Positions 59,880-64,000 of a DNA stretch of 64,000 nucleotides are shown here, piece by piece. The DNA is from Humulus lupulus (lineage: Eukaryota; Streptophyta; Magnoliopsida; Rosales; Cannabaceae): the NCBI RefSeq assembly GCF_963169125.1, contig NC_084798.1:98721970-98785969 (forward strand), written 5' to 3'. The notes below the pieces were generated by a model. That model worked only from the letters and a program-made list of their open reading frames with translations. It made no database searches and was not told the origin of the DNA. Position numbers and translations under genes: made by a program. The first letter of the stretch is position 1; each line of letters begins with the position of its first letter.

Positions 59880-61020
59880 GAAACCATTCTCTGAAATAAC
59901 AATCGCATTATTATTAAAATATATATAAAAAATTATTCATGCAACATAGATAAAGAGAAACCAAGTTTCTAGAAAATATAGGAATAAAATAAACATTGTT
60001 CAAAACAAGATAATTCTTCCCAAAATATAGACGGATTGTTCCCTTTGCTCTAGCTGAAACGAGTGCTCCACTTCTAACTCGCATTGTCACCTTGCCATCA
60101 GCCAGTTCCCTTGACGATTCAAATATCTGCTTAGAAGAACAAATATGGTTAGTGGCTTATGTATCTAAAACCCAGAATGACATATCGTCTTCCACTACAC
60201 ATGCATCAAGTACAAGCAAATCAAATTTACCTTTCTTTTTCAGCTCAGTGAGATACGTTTTACAGTTTCTCTTCCAGTGACCTTCAACTCCACAGTAGAA
60301 ACATTTTCCTTTTGATTCTTTCTTCCTAGAGTTGTTGTCATTCTTGTTCTCCTTGGCTTTTGGTGCCTTCTTGCCTATGTTGGACTTCTTGTCCTTACTT
60401 TTGTCCTTGTCATTGTTCTTCTTCCTCTTCTTGGTTTTATCCTTAGAGGTTTAAGGTTTCTCCTCTGCCACATTTGCCTCAGTCTCTTTGGTTATGGTTT
60501 TGTTAAGAGACTCAAATGTCTATAGTTCATTCCATAGCAGGGTCACGTTGAATTCCATCTTGTTCATCATATAGTTGGTTGTGAACGCATAGAAAGTAGG
60601 AGCGAGCGATTCAAGTATGATGCTTACTTGTGTACACTCATCAATGACGACCCCATGTATTTCTGCTTCATGCATTGCGTTAATCATGCTAAAGACATGT
60701 TCACACGCAGAAATACATTTCTTAATCTTAGTAGTCATGTAGGTTCTAGTAGCCTCATGTCTACTTTGATCAGATTACTGCCCAAACATGGCCTGCAGAG
60801 ATTCCTTTATCTCAAAAGAAGTTTCCATGAGTTCATGCTTTGTTCTCAGAATATCATTCATGCTCACAAGCATGTAACACATAGCCTTATTGTTGGATTG
60901 AATCCAAGCATCATATTTGTCCCCGAATATTCTTTGGGGCATTGGCAGCGGCTCTTCATGACAATCCTCAGCCAGGACAAATTTATGGTTTTCACAGATT
61001 AACATTAGATTCAGATTCGA
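59880..61020 (-). pseudogene. Gag, zinc knuckle and protease of C2
   Basis: Gag start block 'NLNLMLICENHKFVLAEDCHEEP' (61,015-60,945) with an apparent one-base insertion after the ATG at 61,024. YDAWIQSNNKAMCYMLVSMNDIL follows, then a second ORF (60,738-60,520) with CEHVFSMINAMHEAEI and VSIILESLAPTFYAF. Lysine-rich spacer and intact CCHC knuckle CFYCGVEGHWKRNC at about 60,304-60,260. The protease site is broken by a stop (FWVLDT*ATNHIC, ~60,170-60,130). Ends with the FIPIFSRNLVS block near 59,985. Confidence 0.88.
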
Positions 61021-61199
61021 TTTCCATCACTACACCAAATACCCCTTTTCATAACATATGAATATAATACTACTGAAAAAGTATTATGATACTTTTATAT
61101 ATATGTGGCAAAGTAAAAAAAATGGCGGTATAATTTTGGGAGCCCACGCTATAACTTGTAAAAGTTATATTTTTTCCTAATTCTTTTTTAATTACATTA

Positions 61200-62300
61200 T
61201 TCGACTAAGTCTGAGAATGACTCCTCTTCTCCGTTCATCTTCACCTATAACTTCTGGGATCGACTTCTCCGTTCAATTTCACCTATAACTTCTAGGAAAT
61301 CATTGTTCGACTCCTCTGTTCATCTTCGCCTGCGGTGTCTCCGAAGTTAGTCCACTGCTCTGACTACAATGTTCGACTCTTCGGCATTTCCAATCATTCG
61401 GCTCTGTCTTCAGCATTTCCAATCGTCTACAAAGTATGTTCTTGATTCTAACAGTGTGTGTTTGTGGTATTGTTTCATAAAACCATATTTTTTATTTTCC
61501 CTTTTCTCTCTTCAGCACCCCAAAGCCTTAACGTCCCTATGTTCTTCTACGCTTACAGTTTCAGTTTTATATATATATAAATCGTTAGTTCAGTTTTCTA
61601 AAGTATCTTATTTTGTGATTAATTTGCCATGATATATGTAAGAATTATACTGGTGACTTGAGCTCGAGTAGCATGGACCTATTTCTACATAATTGTATTT
61701 GATAAAATAGACGGAATCATTTTGTGATGGTTTATGTTTTGTTTGGACAGGGTTTATACTAGGTGGTTATATGAAGCAATAGCGTGGAGGTACATGTCAA
61801 AAAGAGGAGGAAGTTACATATTTAGTTTTATTTTTATGCATTAACTGTGTGAGTGTGTGATGGTGGTTTTGAGTGTTAATATTTTAATATGCTTTTCTAG
61901 AGAACTGAGCTAGAAAAAATACAAAAAAAAGGAACAGATTCTAGCAAAAGTAAAGGGAACAGATTAATATGATTTTTGTTAGTTTTTAACACACTTTTAT
62001 TCTTGAGAAAATGTAGAAAAGAATGATCAATATAGGTGGAAAAGAGTTGAGAGACAGTGGGACATGAAATTTTTGTTCCAGTGGGACATGAAATTTTCAC
62101 CCTAATGACAAAAAAAATACTATTCTTTTTATTGAATTATAATGTTTAATACTATAATATCAAGTTAAAGTATTGTTTATAAGGTTTACCTCAGTAAGAG
62201 ATAATTTTTGAAGGGCTGCTACATCTTCCTTACTAGCAAGGGCCATAGCTTTGCTCAAAAGAAAACGGTTTTGGTAATAGCAGCCATTTTATAGTCATAA
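61200..62300. other. CACTA-2 subterminal and unassigned DNA
   Basis: Contains two near-identical segments 'ctccgttcatcttcacctataacttctgg' and 'ctccgttcaatttcacctataacttctagg' (61,230-61,300), a direct duplication. 'agtgggacatgaaatttt' is also doubled at 62,056-62,095. No coding region recognised. Confidence 0.4.
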
Positions 62301-62322
62301 AAAGTTGTCACATTGTTGATTG

Positions 62323-63225
62323 TTACTGAAATACACACAAGTGAGAAATGCCTTTAGAAGTTTGGCCAAAGAAATTTATTTTTATATGAGTTACCTCTTT
62401 ACCATACTGCTTTATAAGGTTAATGATGGATTGACATGCTTCCTTCTTTATCTGACTTATGTCTATCAATTTCTTGTTCAAAGAATCTCTAACTTCTGTC
62501 AAAGCATTCTTCTTTATTGCAATGCATTGAAGCTTAGCTCTTATCTCTCTTCTTTTCTTCTTTAACATATCTAACTCAAAATTTATAATCTACAATTAAA
62601 GTTAACAGAAAGCAGTGCTGATTAAGGTTAGTTTCATATTATTAGTGGGATAATACTATTTTAATACCCTCTTGTTTACATTAATTTTAATACCAGCTAC
62701 TGAAGCAAAGAAGAAGATACTAAAATGGTATGATCCCATCATTTATCAACTTTTCTGAGGTGAAAATGAGAATTTCAGGAGTGCTTACTTTGATTTTCTC
62801 TTCTATAGCTTGCTTTATTCCCAAAGAGTTCCAACTCTTTCCTTTCAGAGCAACATTGTAGACACATTTGTCCAGTTTGAATCTATGTTTTATAATCTCG
62901 CGTGGATATTGGTCTCGGTCAGAATCAGTTATTCCCTTCATAGCCTTCAATTATTCATAATACTCCCAATTATCCTGGTTCAAGATTAAAGTGACATATA
63001 GATTATAGTGAAACAAAAAGTTAAGATGAAATATTAACTTAGGAAAAGACAAGTACCAAAGATATGTAAGGCATAACATGATCTTACACTCCAATCAAAT
63101 TCTCCCAATGAGATAGTTTTACACATATGGTGATCTTCCCCTCTTCTTTGGCTTCCTTTAATATCTCTCATTTGTCTCTTTTCTTTAGCCAAGCTCTTAC
63201 AACCGTGGATCATTTGATATTGCAA
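62323..63225 (-). pseudogene. Coiled-coil gene fragment, possibly proton pump interactor-like
   Basis: Three minus-strand exon-like segments in order: 63,225-63,085 (IHGCKSLAKEKRQMRDIKGSQR.., TISLGEFDW); 62,950-62,790 (MKGITDSDRDQYPREIIKHRF.., SLGIKQAIEEKIK); 62,568-62,395 (KKKRREIRAKLQCIAIKKNALTEVRDSLN.., ISQIKKEACQSI, YGKEVT). The 'SL.EEK..LR.IK' opening and the long charged coiled coil recall the plant PPI1 family, which binds plasma-membrane H+-ATPase. The match is by memory of pattern only. AG/GT junctions flank the segments. Exons appear incomplete, and it lies inside the second CACTA. Confidence 0.4.
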
Positions 63226-64000
63226 TTTCTAGAGTGGTTTCAATAGTGACCAAACACAAAATTGTAAATTTAAATATGAAGTAAAGAATTAGATAAGAAA
63301 TAAAAGGGTAAAGGGGAATGTAAGCTAATATATGCATGGTTGTCTAGTTCATAATGCTTTCTCTTTTCCACTAATAACAAGCCCCACTCCATAGCTCATG
63401 TCTCATATCATTTGTAAATAATGAAAAAAATAGCAGATTTAATTCAGATAAAATTTTGGGTACTATTGAATTCAGAGTGAAAGTATGTATTATAACATGT
63501 TATGAGATTGAAATATTTTATCTCCCTGAAACAACCAGAAGAGTTATATCTATTTTTCCTTGAGGCCTTTCTCATAGTCCTCTTGTTTGAACATGCACAT
63601 TCTCATGTGTCTAAACTTTTTAACGATTTTAAAGAAATGAAGAATCAGGTCCTTCGTGGCTTGACAATTTTTTCACCCTTATCTTTCCTTCTCTTGCTTC
63701 CCCGGCCTTGTCTGATCCTGTTCATAATAGGCCCCTGTACATTAGATAAATATATGTTTATATATATATAGATATGCTTTATCGAAAGAAACTCTAGTGA
63801 AGTTAAAGGGCGCTAGAATGTTACAGTAACAACGATATTCATTGTGAATATTTTTTTATGCTGCCATAGCAGGAATAGCTGCATATAACAACCACAAGCT
63901 AAAAAAAGAAGCTTCTGGACACACCACTAAAGCTGCTGAATGCACCACTAATGATATAGAAAATGCTGCTGAGTCTGTACCACTGACCACATACGTGGGT
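63226..64000. other. Unassigned end of the window
   Basis: AT-rich. An 89-codon plus-strand ORF (63,502-63,771) is low-complexity hydrophobic and has no support. Near 63,890-63,990 there are repeated 'aagctgctgaatgcaccactaa / gacacaccactaaagctgctga' words, possibly exon sequence of the captured gene. Confidence 0.3.

Larger units (their letters stand above)
55177..61027 (-). mobile_element. Ty1/copia element C2, 5' part cut off by a CACTA
   Basis: 3' LTR, RNase H, RT, integrase, protease, zinc knuckle and gag in copia order on the minus strand. At the gag start (61,027) a CACTA end begins, so the leader and 5' LTR should lie beyond the window if the element is complete. Protein blocks are close to C1 (for example GTPQQNGV.ERRN), so both belong to one lineage. 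Confidence 0.9.
61028..64000. mobile_element. Left part of a second CACTA-type element, runs off the window
   Basis: Begins CACTACACCAAATACCCC directly at the C2 gag start, with probable duplication base triplet cat before it (61,025-61,027). The terminal 150 bp is rich in ataac/gttat motifs like the first CACTA. No transposase is seen in 3 kb; the interior has a CT-rich, promoter-like segment (61,200-61,400) and minus-strand exon-like pieces. The other end is not visible, so the call rests on one terminus. Confidence 0.6.

Overview
This window looks like a repeat-dense, probably pericentromeric or gene-poor stretch of a eudicot nuclear genome. The evidence is plant-type Ty3/gypsy and Ty1/copia elements with 1.8-2.5 kb LTRs, tRNA-iMet primer sites, CACTA transposons, a tRNA-derived SINE, a LINE remnant, and intron-bearing fragments of plant genes. 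The species cannot be named from the sequence. I see no intact cellular gene, tRNA, rRNA or CRISPR.

Layout. 1-1.1 kb: 3' pol end of a Tat/Athila-type gypsy element. 1.5-7.9 kb: gypsy copy 'G2-A' (truncated 5' LTR, gag, protease, 3' LTR; RT to integrase deleted). 7.9-8.2 kb: copia LTR scrap. 9.1-10.04 kb: a coiled-coil, TE-like gene remnant whose last codons reappear at 41.68 kb. 10,043-41,680: copia 'C1', complete with 1.85 kb LTRs and TSD ttggc, stretched to 31.6 kb by nested insertions. These are gypsy 'G1' (13,102-22,731, TSD ggccc), a solo G1 LTR (24,544-26,598, TSD cttga) and an Athila-like solo LTR (27,876-37,998, TSD attga). The last is itself split by a CACTA transposon (28,059-36,175, TSD tta). 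41.9-53.0 kb: a second G2 copy ('G2-B'), preceded by an inverted G2 LTR. 53.0-55.2 kb: LTR-like and unassigned AT-rich DNA. 55,177-61,027: copia 'C2' on the minus strand, cut at its gag start by a second CACTA end that runs to the window edge.

Biology. Every retroelement reading frame carries stops or frameshifts, and several catalytic residues are changed (G1 RT D to N, C1 RT D to E, G2-A protease D to Y), so the elements look immobile unless helped in trans. The CACTA at 28-36 kb has clean ends and target duplication and no visible transposase. It carries exon-intron fragments of at least three unrelated plant genes in one orientation: a NERD nuclease-related protein, a FIP2-like BTB/pentapeptide protein and an unidentified one. 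That is the signature of a gene-capturing 'Pack-CACTA'. The second CACTA end at 61 kb may carry another captured coiled-coil gene.

The most unusual signals outside genes are: a leader hairpin with a nearly identical loop and different but paired stems in both copia C1 and gypsy G1; an extra acidic ORF upstream of gag in G1; an array of about 40-bp hairpin repeats in the G2 leader; and arrays of CG-containing palindromes upstream of the TATA box in unrelated LTR families.
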